From positions 1 through 64,000 of the forward strand of contig NSKG01000009.1 in the NCBI GenBank assembly GCA_002287035.1: a stretch of 64,000 bases of DNA, given 5' to 3'. Of the stretch, positions 1 to 10,789 are shown piece after piece. The notes under the pieces are model-generated. The model ran no database searches. It saw nothing but the letters and a program-made list of their open reading frames with translations, and was not told where the DNA came from. Numbering within the stretch: position 1 is the stretch's first letter; each line of letters opens with the position of its first letter. The translations under genes were made by a program, and so were the position numbers. Source of the DNA: Pseudomonas sp. WN033 (lineage in GTDB: Bacteria > Pseudomonadota > Gammaproteobacteria > Pseudomonadales > Pseudomonadaceae).

Positions 1-168
1 GAAAACCCTAAACTTGGCTCAGCCGTACAAATAAACTCATGAATTCACAGAGTTACTTGCTTAGGCTGATAATCATGTGATCATCAATCCACTCACAAGC
101 ACCCACACGAATTACTTGATTCCAATTTTTTAAAGAGCGATTCGGTCTGCGTTTCCGCCTAACCAAGG
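1..168 (-). other. rRNA operon leader (16S gene lies beyond the left edge)
   Basis: On the minus strand this is the transcribed leader running out of the window toward an rRNA operon. It contains a boxA-like element (129-139) and follows four rRNA-type promoters. Its content matches the pre-16S leader of pseudomonads as I remember it. No part of the mature 16S sequence is visible, so the leader assignment rests on boxA and the promoter architecture. Confidence 0.8.
129..139 (-). promoter_or_regulatory. boxA antitermination element
   Basis: The minus strand reads CGCTCTTTAAA, close to the rrn boxA core TGCTCTTTAACA. Such elements load the Nus antitermination complex on rRNA transcripts. It lies about 30 nt downstream of the expected start of the proximal promoter, the usual leader position. 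Confidence 0.8.
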
Positions 169-174
169 CCGCGC

Positions 175-202
175 ATTTTACGCTAACCTTCTAATCTGTC
201 AA
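175..202 (-). promoter_or_regulatory. rRNA promoter, copy nearest 16S
   Basis: Minus strand: -35 TTGACA (197-202), 16-bp spacer, -10 TAAAAT (175-180), followed by a GC-rich GCGCGG discriminator typical of stringently controlled rRNA promoters. It is the first of four similarly built promoters in tandem. Confidence 0.85.
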
Positions 203-295
203 GCATTTTTTTGAGCTTTCGTTGCAAGCAACACTACCTCAAAAACCGCTTGAGCGACCCGGCCAGTCAGTGACTTTACCGTGTCAGGGAGGCGC

Positions 296-323
296 ATTCT
301 ACAGCTTTCAAAACCGCTGTCAA
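296..323 (-). promoter_or_regulatory. rRNA promoter, second tandem copy
   Basis: Minus strand: -35 TTGACA (318-323), 16-bp spacer, -10 TAGAAT (296-301), then a GCGCC discriminator. It has the same geometry as the proximal copy, about 121 bp further upstream. Confidence 0.82.
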
Positions 324-413
324 CACCTTCCGTCAAACTCGATTCGAAGCACAAATCCAACCCCGAACCACCACCTGAAAGAACCGATCACTCCGCCCTT
401 CCGAGGCCGGCGC

Positions 414-441
414 ATTCTACGCCGTTTCGCTGACCTGTCAA
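414..441 (-). promoter_or_regulatory. rRNA promoter, third tandem copy
   Basis: Minus strand: -35 TTGACA (436-441), 16-bp spacer, -10 TAGAAT (414-419), then a GCGCC discriminator. It lies about 118 bp upstream of the second copy. Confidence 0.82.
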
Positions 442-522
442 CCGGTTATTTCACCCAGAGAGACTCATAACCCATTGATACTAAAGCACTTTAAGCCAAG
501 CGCCGCGATCAGCGAGAGGCGC

Positions 523-550
523 ATTATAGGCACTTTCAAAACACCGTCAA
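523..550 (-). promoter_or_regulatory. rRNA promoter, distal fourth copy
   Basis: Minus strand: -35 TTGACG (545-550), 16-bp spacer, -10 TATAAT (523-528), then a GCGCC discriminator. It has the strongest -10 of the set and lies just downstream of the pssA terminator, so the array starts where the pssA unit ends. Confidence 0.82.
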
Positions 551-579
551 GGCTTTTCCAAAACTTTTACTGCACAAAT

Positions 580-608
580 GCAAAGCCCCGCCAGAGGCGG
601 GGCTTTGC
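580..608 (-). terminator. Terminator downstream of pssA
   Basis: A 13-bp perfect stem (580-592 with 596-608) with a 3-nt loop, beginning about 20 nt beyond the pssA stop. The T-tract on the minus strand is short. It insulates pssA from the rRNA promoters. Confidence 0.75.
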
Positions 609-627
609 AAGCAACAGAACTCAACAC

Positions 628-1458
628 TCAGGCACTGGCATCAGTCTTCTGCCGCTGACGCCAGCGCCACAGCGCCTGCACCGGGCCCGAGGCACTATAA
701 GCAATAAAGATCAACCAGAGAATCCGTGACGGGTCAGTGGAGATCACCGCAAACACCAGCACGACCAGCAGGATCACAAAGAACGGTACTCGACCACGAA
801 AGTCCAGATCCTTGAAGCTGTAATAACGGATATTGCTGACCATCAGCAAGCCACCCAGAGCTGTCAGCACCCCAACCAGCAGAGCGATATCGCCGCCATC
901 AACACCAAAATCACTCAGCGCCCAGACCATACCGGCAACCAGGCCAGCTGCCGAAGGACTGGCCAGGCCAGTGAAGTAACGCTTGTCCTGCGTACCAATG
1001 TGGGTATTGAACCGCGCCAAACGCAGGGCGGCACCGGCAACGTAGACAAAGGCAAAGACCCAGCCAACCTTACCAAGGTCGTGCAACGCCCAGCTAAAGG
1101 CAACCAAAGCAGGAGCGACGCCGAAGGCCACCATGTCCGACAGAGAATCATACTCAGCACCGAAAGCGCTCTGGGTATTGGTCAGGCGCGCTACCCGCCC
1201 GTCCAGCCCATCCAGCACCATGGCAACGAACACGGCAATGGCCGCATGGGCAAAATTCCCATCCATCGCACTAACGATGGCGTAGAAGCCGGAGAACAAG
1301 GCCGCCGTCGTGAACAGGTTGGGTAGCAGGTAAATTCCCTTGTGCCGGACCTTTTTGCCATCCGGACCATGCACTTCCTCGATATGCTCATCGATCGGCA
1401 ACAGAGGATGGGTGTCATCACTTTCCAGCGGCTGTTCGTGTTCTTGCTTGTCAGTCAT
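628..1458 (-). CDS. pssA: CDP-diacylglycerol--serine O-phosphatidyltransferase
   Basis: Makes phosphatidylserine from CDP-diacylglycerol and L-serine, the first step toward phosphatidylethanolamine, in the inner membrane. The 276-residue protein has the full CDP-alcohol phosphatidyltransferase signature: D86-G87, A90-R91, G100, D104 and D108 with family spacing. Several hydrophobic membrane segments follow, and the N-terminus is a charged cytoplasmic extension of about 40 residues. It lies downstream of ilvC but is separated from it by a strong terminator, so it is probably its own unit or served by read-through. The ilvIHC-pssA order is shared with P. aeruginosa (from memory). The ATG at 1458 has only a weak Shine-Dalgarno sequence. 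Confidence 0.93.
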   Translation of the reverse strand: MTDKQEHEQPLESDDTHPLLPIDEHIEEVHGPDGKKVRHKGIYLLPNLFTTAALFSGFYAIVSAMDGNFAHAAIAVFVAMVLDGLDGRVARLTNTQSAFGAEYDSLSDMVAFGVAPALVAFSWALHDLGKVGWVFAFVYVAGAALRLARFNTHIGTQDKRYFTGLASPSAAGLVAGMVWALSDFGVDGGDIALLVGVLTALGGLLMVSNIRYYSFKDLDFRGRVPFFVILLVVLVFAVISTDPSRILWLIFIAYSASGPVQALWRWRQRQKTDASA

Positions 1459-1540
1459 CAGCTTACCTTGTTACGGCTGTCTAGCTGCACAGTTTGGCAA
1501 CTTGCGGCCAACTTGACCAGTAGCAGACCTTCTCGCCCAC

Positions 1541-1568
1541 AAAAAACGCGGCCGAAGCCGCGTTTTTT
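1541..1568 (-). terminator. Rho-independent terminator after ilvC
   Basis: A 12-bp perfect stem (1541-1552 with 1557-1568) around a 4-nt loop, with the A/T part of the stem giving a run of six T on either strand. It begins 17 nt beyond the ilvC stop and could work in both directions. Confidence 0.9.
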
Positions 1569-1585
1569 ATCAACCGAAGACAGGC

Positions 1586-3146
<1,561 letters not shown>

Positions 3147-3147
3147 G

Positions 3148-4872
3148 TCAGGTACGCTCCGTCTTGCTCAGCCACATGTCACGCATCGAGCCGTCCTTGA
3201 TTTGCATCGGATAGACGTGCTCGGAGGTATCTACACAGATATCCATGAACACCAGCCGGTCGCGCAGGGCAAAGGCCTCCTCCATCGCCGGCTTGAGGTC
3301 GGCGAGCGTTTCTACCCGCATGCCAACATGCCCGTAAGCCTCGGCCAGCTTGACGAAGTCCGGCAGCGATTCCATATAGGAGTGCGAATAGCGGCTGTTG
3401 TACTGCATGTCCTGCCATTGGCGTACCATGCCCAGCGCCTGGTTGTTCAGGTTGATAATCTTGACCGGCAGGTCGTACTGCAGGCAGGTCGACATCTCCT
3501 GAATGTTCATCTGGATGCTGCCCTCGCCGGTTACACAGGCGACATCAGCCTCGGGGAAGTTCATCTTGACCCCCATGGCCGCCGGAAAACCAAACCCCAT
3601 GGTGCCCAGACCACCGGAGTTGATCCAGCGATTGGGTTTGTCGAACCGATAGTACTGAGCAGCGAACATCTGGTGCTGACCAACGTCCGAGGTCACGAAG
3701 GCGTCGCCCTTGGTTACTTCCCACAAGGTTTCAATCACGGTCTGCGGCTTGATGATGGTGCCGTCGCCCTTGTCGTAGGGGAACAGGCCGCGACTGCCAC
3801 GCCATTCTTCGATCTGCTTCCACCAACTGGCAAGCACGTCCTTGGCCGGACACAAAGACTCGTCTTTGACGATGCTCAGCATTTCGCTCAACACGCTGTC
3901 GACCGGACCAACGATCGGCACATCAGCACGAATGGTCTTGGAGATCGAGGCCGGATCGATATCGACATGTACGACCTTGGCATTCGGACAGAATTTTGCC
4001 GCACCGTTGATTACCCGGTCATCGAACCGCGCACCGATGGCCACGATCACATCGGCATGGTGCATAGCGACGTTGGCGGTGTAGCTGCCGTGCATGCCGA
4101 GCATGCCGAGGAACTGGCGATCAGTTCCCGGGTAAGCGCCCAACCCCATCAGGGTGTTGGTTACCGGCACACCGAGTTCCTTGGCCAGATCGGTCAACTG
4201 TTTGGCCGCACCACCCATGATCACGCCGCCACCAGCGTAGATGATCGGTCGCTTGGCAGCGGCCACCAGTTCCATGGCCTTGCGGATCTGACCAGTATGC
4301 CCACGCAGTGCCGGGTTGTAGGAACGCAGCTTGACCTTCTTCGGGTAGCTGTATTCGAACTTGTCGGCCGGGTTGGTCATGTCCTTAGGAATATCCACAA
4401 CGACCGGCCCAGGACGCCCGGTCTGAGCCAGATAGAAGGCCTTCTTGATAACCTCGGGAATCTCACGCGGATCCTTGATGATGAAGCTGTGCTTCACGAT
4501 CGGTCGCGAAATACCGACCATGTCGGTTTCCTGGAACGCATCAGTCCCCACCAGGTTGCTCGGCACCTGGCCGGAAATGACCACCATCGGGATCGAGTCC
4601 ATGTAGGCGGTCGCAATCCCGGTCACGGTATTGGTCGCACCCGGACCAGACGTCACCAGCACCACGCCCGGCTTGCCGGTGGCGCGCGCGTAGCCGTCGG
4701 CCATATGGGCCGCCGCCTGCTCGTGACGCACCAGAATATGGGTCACATCGTCCTGGCGAAAAATCGCATCGTAGATATGCAGCAGGGCACCACCCGGATA
4801 CCCATAGATATATTTAACACCCTCGTCACGCAAAGAGCGGACGACCATCTCAGCGCCGGATAAAAGCTCCAC
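3148..4872 (-). CDS. ilvI: Acetolactate synthase large (catalytic) subunit
   Basis: Thiamine-diphosphate enzyme that condenses pyruvate with pyruvate or 2-ketobutyrate, the committed step to valine, leucine and isoleucine. I place the start at the GTG at 4872, which has an AGAGGTGA ribosome-binding site 8 nt upstream and gives 574 residues, the size I recall for the Pseudomonas enzyme. A reading-frame extension to 4950 has no support. The catalytic glutamate lies in [19 protein letters not shown] near residue 50. The ThDP/Mg site runs from the GEGS motif to INLNN near residues 435-470. First gene of ilvI-ilvH-ilvC. Confidence 0.95.
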   Translation of the reverse strand: MELLSGAEMVVRSLRDEGVKYIYGYPGGALLHIYDAIFRQDDVTHILVRHEQAAAHMADGYARATGKPGVVLVTSGPGATNTVTGIATAYMDSIPMVVISGQVPSNLVGTDAFQETDMVGISRPIVKHSFIIKDPREIPEVIKKAFYLAQTGRPGPVVVDIPKDMTNPADKFEYSYPKKVKLRSYNPALRGHTGQIRKAMELVAAAKRPIIYAGGGVIMGGAAKQLTDLAKELGVPVTNTLMGLGAYPGTDRQFLGMLGMHGSYTANVAMHHADVIVAIGARFDDRVINGAAKFCPNAKVVHVDIDPASISKTIRADVPIVGPVDSVLSEMLSIVKDESLCPAKDVLASWWKQIEEWRGSRGLFPYDKGDGTIIKPQTVIETLWEVTKGDAFVTSDVGQHQMFAAQYYRFDKPNRWINSGGLGTMGFGFPAAMGVKMNFPEADVACVTGEGSIQMNIQEMSTCLQYDLPVKIINLNNQALGMVRQWQDMQYNSRYSHSYMESLPDFVKLAEAYGHVGMRVETLADLKPAMEEAFALRDRLVFMDICVDTSEHVYPMQIKDGSMRDMWLSKTERT

Positions 4873-5297
4873 TTTTGATTCACCTCTAGCTTGCCGTCCG
4901 CCAAGGGCGGGCAGCCGGATCCTGTTTACTGCTCGGCAGCGCAGTGACAACGGTAGTTGCCATGCATCAGCTTGACTACGTGCATTGGAGGCGGCATGCC
5001 ATTGGGGTGCCGGTACCGCCTCACCCAGCGCGAGGTAGCGCGTGCGGGTGCCAGGCCAGGAGCTAGCGGGTCTCGCCTCCTGGATTGAGCAACAAAGCGC
5101 GCCATATTAGTGCGTGTAGGCCCAGAACACGGCGCGCTTTTGAGAACCCCGAATTGTTTACACTCGCGCGCGACAAGTCAAGTCAAGTGAGACAAAAGCA
5201 CGAGGATCGGCACAGTAACCGAGCCTTGCGCTGTGCGCCGCAAACGGATTGGCTATAGTAGGACCTTTGAACGCACAATTGAGGGATGGATACCGGC
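4873..5297. other. Divergent intergenic region and ilvI leader
   Basis: About 425 bp without a supported gene. On the minus strand, the ilvI leader holds a hairpin directly before the ilvI ribosome-binding site (arms 4893-4902 and 4906-4915, one C-A mismatch in RNA) and a second inverted repeat (5056-5062 with 5077-5083). A 19-codon minus-strand frame (4926-4985) between them lacks a ribosome-binding site and is not rich in branched-chain codons. A TAATAT box at 5104-5109 (minus) is a possible ilvI -10 without a good -35. A TATAGT at 5251-5256 (plus) may be the -10 for the DUF4124 gene. Confidence 0.5.
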
Positions 5298-5729
5298 ATG
5301 CGCAAATCGCTCTTCGCCATTGCCCTGAGCCTGCTCTGCAGCAGCGCCATGGCAACCCAGATGTATCGCTGGACCGACGACCGCGGGCAGGTGCAGTTTG
5401 GCCAGCAACCACCAGCCGACCGCGCCTATCAACGGATCGACATTAAGTCCCCACCGCCCCCGGGCGGCGAGTTGCGCACACCAGCGCCTCCTACCACTCC
5501 CGACCCGGAACTGGAACGCCAGAGCAACGAGGACCGGCAGGCCGCACGCACCCGCCAGGCTCAACGCGAACGCGAATGCGCCGAGCTCAGAGACAACCTG
5601 CAAACCTTGCTGGACAATCCGCGACTGCGCCGCGCCGATGCTTCGGGAGAATTGGTCAGAGTGACCGAGGAAGAGCGTCAGGCCGCCATCGAGCGGACTC
5701 GGAGCGACCTGCGCGAATATTGCAACTGA
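5298..5729 (+). CDS. DUF4124-domain exported protein
   Basis: A 143-residue exported protein of unknown function. The N-terminus (RKSLFAIALSLLCSSAMA) is a clear Sec signal peptide, and the mature part opens with the DUF4124 pattern TQMYRWTDDRGQVQFGQQPP. The rest is charged and helical, possibly coiled coil, with cysteines near the C-terminus. I chose the ATG at 5298 because the upstream ATG at 5286 abuts its GAGGG ribosome-binding site and would add residues before the signal peptide. Divergent from ilvI, convergent with the YqcC-like gene. The family is common in pseudomonads; the role is unknown. Confidence 0.8.
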   Translation: MRKSLFAIALSLLCSSAMATQMYRWTDDRGQVQFGQQPPADRAYQRIDIKSPPPPGGELRTPAPPTTPDPELERQSNEDRQAARTRQAQRERECAELRDNLQTLLDNPRLRRADASGELVRVTEEERQAAIERTRSDLREYCN

Positions 5730-5737
5730 AACAGAAC

Positions 5738-6073
5738 TCAGCCGGCCAGCCGGGTCGCCAGCTGGTCGATCCGCGCCAACACCGTCAGCAGCGTCTGCTG
5801 ACGGCCAGCCAGGTGAATAAAGGCCTCTTCACCCATGGGGGTGACGTTGCAGCCTGGCGGCAGCCCCGCCCGCAACTCCACAACTGCCCGCATGCGCGGA
5901 ATGAACACCCACTGCAACCACTCTTCGAAAGCCAGCGTATCAACGAAGAAGGGTGCCTGGCTGTTCATCCGCTGCGGCAGCGGAGCTTGCTCGGACCACA
6001 GCGCCAATTCCCGCATGAGCCGCTCCAGCTCAGCCAGCGACTCGCTCAACGCCTGCCAGTCGGCTTGACTCAC
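5738..6073 (-). CDS. YqcC family protein (DUF446)
   Basis: A 111-residue soluble protein resembling E. coli YqcC, recognisable from the central block FFVDTLAFEEWLQWVFIPRM. No catalytic residues are known for the family. It starts with a GTG whose codon overlaps the stop of the upstream TPR lipoprotein gene (GTGA overlap), so the two are translationally coupled and part of one leftward unit. Confidence 0.82.
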   Translation of the reverse strand: MSQADWQALSESLAELERLMRELALWSEQAPLPQRMNSQAPFFVDTLAFEEWLQWVFIPRMRAVVELRAGLPPGCNVTPMGEEAFIHLAGRQQTLLTVLARIDQLATRLAG

Positions 6074-6723
6074 AGCGTTACTCGGGCTCGCTGACGGGCC
6101 TCGGCCGCGCCTGCCGCATCACCCTGGCGTTCACGCGCCTCGGCAACCAGCTCCCACAGCCCGGCCTGCAGTGTGGGACGACCGCCCGCATAGGACAGTC
6201 CGCGCCGAGCCAACTGCTCGGCCTGGGCGGCATCTCCTTGGGCCAGCCGGACCTGAGCCAGACGGTACAGCACTTGCGGCTCACGTGGCGCAATACGCAT
6301 GGCTCGCTCCAGGCTGGCGGAAGCACCGTTGAGGTCACCACCGCTTTCCTGCTGCCGAGCCGTGGTCAGCAACGCCAGCACCGGACCATCAAGCTGTTCG
6401 TCCTGCTGCAAGCTGCCTGGGGCCGGTTGCTGAGTACCGGTGGCGGGCACACTGCCCGGCCCAGTCTGCAGCGGCGGCCGCACATCCAGCGGGTAGGACT
6501 CCACCGCCCGCGAACCGCCCGCATCATCGGGCACCATCACCACCACACCACTGTCACGCGGGGTCGATGGCTGAACCTGGGGCTGGCGACCCACACCGGA
6601 ATGCCGGTCTTCACTGGAAACCTGACGGCCCGAGTCCACAACCGGGATAGACCCACCGGAGCCGGCACAACCAGCCACCAGCAGGGCACAACCCATGATT
6701 AGCCACGTTCGTTTCATACCCAT
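6070..6723 (-). CDS. TPR-containing lipoprotein
   Basis: A 217-residue predicted lipoprotein. The signal peptide ends in the lipobox LLVAGC (cysteine near residue 19). A low-complexity Pro/Ser/Gly linker follows, then a C-terminal TPR region (about residues 110-215, with blocks such as GASASLERAMRIAPREPQVLYRLAQ). It is probably anchored in the outer membrane. It lies between mrcB and the YqcC gene, leftward. That position suggests a role at the envelope alongside PBP1b, perhaps as an accessory factor, but this is inference from neighbourhood only. The ATG at 6723 has a strong GGAGGAG ribosome-binding site. Confidence 0.82.
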   Translation of the reverse strand: MGMKRTWLIMGCALLVAGCAGSGGSIPVVDSGRQVSSEDRHSGVGRQPQVQPSTPRDSGVVVMVPDDAGGSRAVESYPLDVRPPLQTGPGSVPATGTQQPAPGSLQQDEQLDGPVLALLTTARQQESGGDLNGASASLERAMRIAPREPQVLYRLAQVRLAQGDAAQAEQLARRGLSYAGGRPTLQAGLWELVAEARERQGDAAGAAEARQRARVTL

Positions 6724-6753
6724 GTCAGTCTCCTCCAGATGCGACCGGCAAGC

Positions 6754-9081
6754 CTACCGCAACCAGCCACGAATCACATCCAGCACTTTATTTCCACCAT
6801 CCTTGACTACTTCGACATCCAGCAGCGGTCGGCAGCCAGGTCCCGGCAGCGGCTGATAGCCAGCCCGGAACGGAACCTGAACCGTATCCGGACAGCTCGG
6901 GTCGCTGCCCTGCCCGGTTTCACGATCAATCCAGGCCATCACCACACCTTCCGGTGGCTGGCTCGACAGGCTGCGCGGGTGTGCTTCTCGCATAAAGGCA
7001 CTCCACATCTGCAAGGCCCCGGTAGCACCGGTCAGACGGGTACGACCGTTGTCGTCACGACCAATCCAGGCGACCGCCACCAGATCATCGGAGAAACCGG
7101 CAAACCAGCTATCGCGCAGATCATTGGTGGTCCCGGTCTTGCCCGCCAGCCGAATACTGGCCGGAACCTGATTATACGCCGATCGGCCAGTGCCTTCAGT
7201 CATTACCCGAGTCATAGCCTCCTGCATCAGGTAGATGGTGGCCGAGTCGAAGCGCTGTTCAACCTCGAACGGGTAACGATGCAACGGATCACCCTCCGCG
7301 GTCAGAACATTGCGGATACCCCGCAACGGGGTGTTGAAGCCACCGTTGGCGATGGTCTGATACATATCAGCCACCTGCACCGGAGTCATCGCCCCCGAGC
7401 CCAGCAGCATCGACGGATACGCCGGCCAGCGGTGCGGCACACCCATGCGCTCAACCGTTTTGAGTACCTGCGGCACTCCCAGATCGACACCCAGGCGGAC
7501 AGCAGCCTGGTTATAGGAACGGCTCAGAGCATGGTGCAGGGTTACCCAGCCATGACTCTGGCGATCATAGTTCTGCGGACTCCAGGTCTTGCCTGGCTCG
7601 GCATCGAGGGTAATCGGCGAATCATCGATCAACGTCACCAGTGAATATTTCTGCGGCTGCTCCAGCGCGGTCAGATAAATTGCCGGCTTGATCAAAGAGC
7701 CAACCGGGCGCGACGCATCGAGGGCCCGGTTAAACCCTGAGAACCGCGGATTGCGTCCACCAACCAGGGCCAGCACCTCACCGGTCTGGGCTCCGGTCAC
7801 GACCATCGAGCCTTCCAGCTCGACCTCACCATCGGCTGGCCCCAGTCGCTTAAGCGTGGTTTCCACCGCTTTTTCGGCCTTGTTCTGTAACAACGGATCG
7901 AAGCTGGTGAAGATCCGCAAGCCTTCGCTGGTCAAATCCTCGTCGCGGTAGTCCTCACGCAACTGGCGTCTGACCAGATCCATGAAGGCCGGGTAGCTGG
8001 AGTCAGCCAGGCTGCCGCGAGTGGAGGTGTCCAGAGGTTTGGCCCGCGCCTGCTCGGCCAGCTCGGGGCTAATCATGTTCTGCTCGGCCAGCATCTGAAT
8101 GACCAGGTCGCGCCGAGCCTTGGCCCGCTCCGGCCGGCGGCGCGGGTTGTACAGCGAGGGCCCCTTGACCATCCCCACCAGCAGCGCCACCTGGTGCAAC
8201 TCCAATTCGTGCAGCGGCTGGGCGAAATAGTACTGACTGGCCAGGCCGAAGCCATGCACCGCGCGCCGGCCATCCTGACCGAGGAACACCTCATTGAGGT
8301 AGGCCTCGAGGATTTCCTCCTTGGGGTAGTGCCGCTCCAGCAGCACCGCCATGATCGCTTCGGTCCCCTTGCGGACCAGGCTGCGATCACTGGTCAGGAA
8401 GAAATTCTTGACCAACTGCTGGGTCAGGGTGCTGCCGCCCTGTACTACGCTACCGGCCGTCAGGTTGACGTACATCGCCCGGGCAATGCCTTTGGGTGAC
8501 ACGCCGAAGTGCTGGAAAAAGTCCCGATCTTCGACCGCAATCAGCGCTTCGATCAGATAGGGCGGTGCCTGGTCCAGGCGAATCAGAATCCGGTCCTCGT
8601 TGTGGGCCGGATAGATGCCACCGATCATCAGCGGCTCCAGACGAGCCATGACCACATCATTGCCACCCGACAGACTGGTCACCTGATTGCCAGAGAAACC
8701 CACACTCAGACGCTGGGCCGGCTCAATGCCTTCAAAGAACTGAAAACCCCGGGTATAGACATCCACACGACTGCCCGATACCGCCATCTGCCCCGGCTGG
8801 CGCGCCGCACTGACGGTGCGGTAGCCCAGCGCGCCCAACTCAGTCACGAAGTCATCGCGACTGAGCTGTTGCCCGGCGTACAGTTCCAATGGCCGGGCAA
8901 ACACCTGGGCCGGCACGGCCCAGCGCTTGCCGGAGAACTTCTCCTGAACCACTGCATCCAGATAGATAACCAGCCCGGCGAACAGCACCAGCCCCACCAG
9001 ACCCAGTTTTATGGTCCAACCCAGAATGCGGCGTCCCAGCCCCGGCTTGCCCTTCGACTTCGCTTTGCGCTTTTTAGCCAT
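6754..9081 (-). CDS. mrcB: Penicillin-binding protein 1B (bifunctional transglycosylase/transpeptidase)
   Basis: Polymerises and cross-links peptidoglycan in the periplasm. The 775-residue protein has a short basic cytoplasmic tail, one membrane helix (about 24-42) and a UB2H region (about 60-150). The GT51 transglycosylase domain has E184 in the EDRDFF motif, the GGSTLTQQLVKN motif (215-226) and the RKGTEAIMAVLLER motif. The transpeptidase domain shows SxxK at S462-K465, SYN at 522-524 and KTGTTND near 655. I start at the ATG at 9081, preceded by AAGGGG; the in-frame ATG at 9105 has no ribosome-binding site. Confidence 0.96.
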   Translation of the reverse strand: MAKKRKAKSKGKPGLGRRILGWTIKLGLVGLVLFAGLVIYLDAVVQEKFSGKRWAVPAQVFARPLELYAGQQLSRDDFVTELGALGYRTVSAARQPGQMAVSGSRVDVYTRGFQFFEGIEPAQRLSVGFSGNQVTSLSGGNDVVMARLEPLMIGGIYPAHNEDRILIRLDQAPPYLIEALIAVEDRDFFQHFGVSPKGIARAMYVNLTAGSVVQGGSTLTQQLVKNFFLTSDRSLVRKGTEAIMAVLLERHYPKEEILEAYLNEVFLGQDGRRAVHGFGLASQYYFAQPLHELELHQVALLVGMVKGPSLYNPRRRPERAKARRDLVIQMLAEQNMISPELAEQARAKPLDTSTRGSLADSSYPAFMDLVRRQLREDYRDEDLTSEGLRIFTSFDPLLQNKAEKAVETTLKRLGPADGEVELEGSMVVTGAQTGEVLALVGGRNPRFSGFNRALDASRPVGSLIKPAIYLTALEQPQKYSLVTLIDDSPITLDAEPGKTWSPQNYDRQSHGWVTLHHALSRSYNQAAVRLGVDLGVPQVLKTVERMGVPHRWPAYPSMLLGSGAMTPVQVADMYQTIANGGFNTPLRGIRNVLTAEGDPLHRYPFEVEQRFDSATIYLMQEAMTRVMTEGTGRSAYNQVPASIRLAGKTGTTNDLRDSWFAGFSDDLVAVAWIGRDDNGRTRLTGATGALQMWSAFMREAHPRSLSSQPPEGVVMAWIDRETGQGSDPSCPDTVQVPFRAGYQPLPGPGCRPLLDVEVVKDGGNKVLDVIRGWLR

Positions 9082-9204
9082 AATCCCCTTGAATAACCCC
9101 GTCACTGACTACCACTACGTGCCCGCTGGCACGGCAACCAAGGTTGGCCTTGGCCCGGCCAACCCGCATAATGCCCGTATCATTCGCCCACGCAAGGATC
9201 CATC

Positions 9205-10749
9205 GTGAGCCTGACACTACTCAATGCCCTGAAAAATCCAGCGCTGTATGACCATCCGGTTCAGGACTTTACCCTGATTGAGACCCACATTTCCTGGGTT
9301 TTACTGACCGGAGAATACGTTTACAAGATAAAAAAACCGGTCAACTTTGGATTTCTCGACTACTCCACACTCGAGCGTCGGGCTCATTTTTGTGCTGAAG
9401 AGGTCCGCCTCAACCGGCGCCTGGCTCCACAACTCTATCTGGACGTCGTTGCCGTGCGTGGCAGTGAAGACGCTCCTCGCCTGGACGGTGATGGCCCGGT
9501 TATCGAATACCTGGTCAAAACCCGCCAGTTCCGTCAACAGGACCTGCTCAGCAACCTGCAAAAAGCCGGCGATCTGAAGCCCTGGCATATCGATCAGTTG
9601 GCGCTCAGCCTGGCCAGCTTTCATGAGCGGATCGAGCGCGCCGCACTGGACAGCGCCTGGGGCGAGCCCGAGCAGGTCCATGCCCCGGTGGCGCAAAACT
9701 TCGAGCAGATCCGTCCACTGCTCAGCGCACCGGCCCAGCTACATCAGCTCGAGCAACTCGAACAGTGGGCACATACTACCTTCCAACGCCTCCAGCCCCA
9801 ACTGGCGCAACGCAAGGCTGAAGGCTTCGTGCGTGAATGCCATGGCGACATCTACCTGGACAACGTCACCCTGGTCGACGGACAAGTGACCCTGTTCGAC
9901 TGCATTGAGTTCAATGACGCCTTCCGCTGGACCGACGTCATGAGCGATGTGGCCTTCATGTCCATGGATCTGGAGGACCGGGGCCTGCACGCGCTGTCGC
10001 ACCGTTTCGTCAACGCCTACCTGGAACAGACCGGCGACTACGCTGGCCTGGCCCTGCTCAACTACTACAAGGCCTACCGGGCCATGGTCCGGGCCAAGGT
10101 CGCACTGTTGCGCCTGACCCAACCGGTCGAAGACGCCGAACGCCAGGAAGTACTGGCCCGCTATCAGAGCTACGCCGAACTGGCCGAGTCCTACACACTG
10201 ATTCCGCAACGCTTCGGCCTGCTCACCCATGGCGTCTCGGGCTCAGGCAAAAGCACCGTAGCCATGGCCGCACTCGAAGCCCTGGGCGGCATCCGCATAC
10301 GCTCGGACATCGAACGCAAGCGTTTGTTCGGCAAGCAACAGACCGGGCGTCTGAATGACGGTCTGTACGCCCCCGAACTCAGCGAACAGACCTATGCCCG
10401 ATTGGCCAAACTAGCCAGTCAGATCCTGGCGGCCGGGTATTCGGTGATCGTCGACGCCACCCACCTCAAAAAGCAGCAACGGGAACTGATCAGCCAGGCC
10501 ATCGAACAGCAATGCGCCCCATGCCTGCTGATCCATTGTCACGCCCCGCTTGAGCAGATCGCCGACTGGCTCGAACAGCGTCAACAACAGGCTATTGACC
10601 CCTCCGACGCCAATCTGGCTGTAGTTCAGCACCAGCTTGAACAGCTTGAGCCACTCAGCGCTGATGAGCTGCAGCACTGTCTGACGATCGACACCAGCCA
10701 AACCCAGGCACTGGAAAAACTGCTGACGCAACTGCGCCAACGACTCTGA
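9205..10749 (+). CDS. Bifunctional aminoglycoside phosphotransferase-like / AAA family ATP-binding protein
   Basis: A 514-residue soluble two-domain protein. The N-terminal half (about 1-320) has the aminoglycoside phosphotransferase/kinase-like fold, with the catalytic-loop pattern ECHGDIYLDNVTL and the metal site FDCIEFND. The C-terminal half is a P-loop kinase-type domain with Walker A GVSGSGKST near residue 342. The same fusion is common in proteobacteria (COG2187 plus COG0645), but the substrate is unknown. The GTG start at 9205 is preceded by AAGGA. Divergent from mrcB, with about 120 bp between. Confidence 0.85.
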   Translation: MSLTLLNALKNPALYDHPVQDFTLIETHISWVLLTGEYVYKIKKPVNFGFLDYSTLERRAHFCAEEVRLNRRLAPQLYLDVVAVRGSEDAPRLDGDGPVIEYLVKTRQFRQQDLLSNLQKAGDLKPWHIDQLALSLASFHERIERAALDSAWGEPEQVHAPVAQNFEQIRPLLSAPAQLHQLEQLEQWAHTTFQRLQPQLAQRKAEGFVRECHGDIYLDNVTLVDGQVTLFDCIEFNDAFRWTDVMSDVAFMSMDLEDRGLHALSHRFVNAYLEQTGDYAGLALLNYYKAYRAMVRAKVALLRLTQPVEDAERQEVLARYQSYAELAESYTLIPQRFGLLTHGVSGSGKSTVAMAALEALGGIRIRSDIERKRLFGKQQTGRLNDGLYAPELSEQTYARLAKLASQILAAGYSVIVDATHLKKQQRELISQAIEQQCAPCLLIHCHAPLEQIADWLEQRQQQAIDPSDANLAVVQHQLEQLEPLSADELQHCLTIDTSQTQALEKLLTQLRQRL

Positions 10750-10756
10750 GCATGCC

Positions 10757-10789
10757 ATGGCCCTGGCTGTACGTATCATCCAGGGCCAT
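10757..10789 (+). repeat. 10-bp inverted repeat after the APH/AAA gene
   Basis: Perfect 10-bp arms (10757-10766 and 10780-10789) with a 13-nt loop, 8 nt beyond the stop. No T-tract follows, so it may be a weak or Rho-assisted terminator. Confidence 0.55.

Noticed and set aside
4873-4950. N-terminal extension of ilvI to 4950
   Set aside because: The extension starts with TTG, has no ribosome-binding site and exceeds the family length, whereas the GTG at 4872 has a good site.
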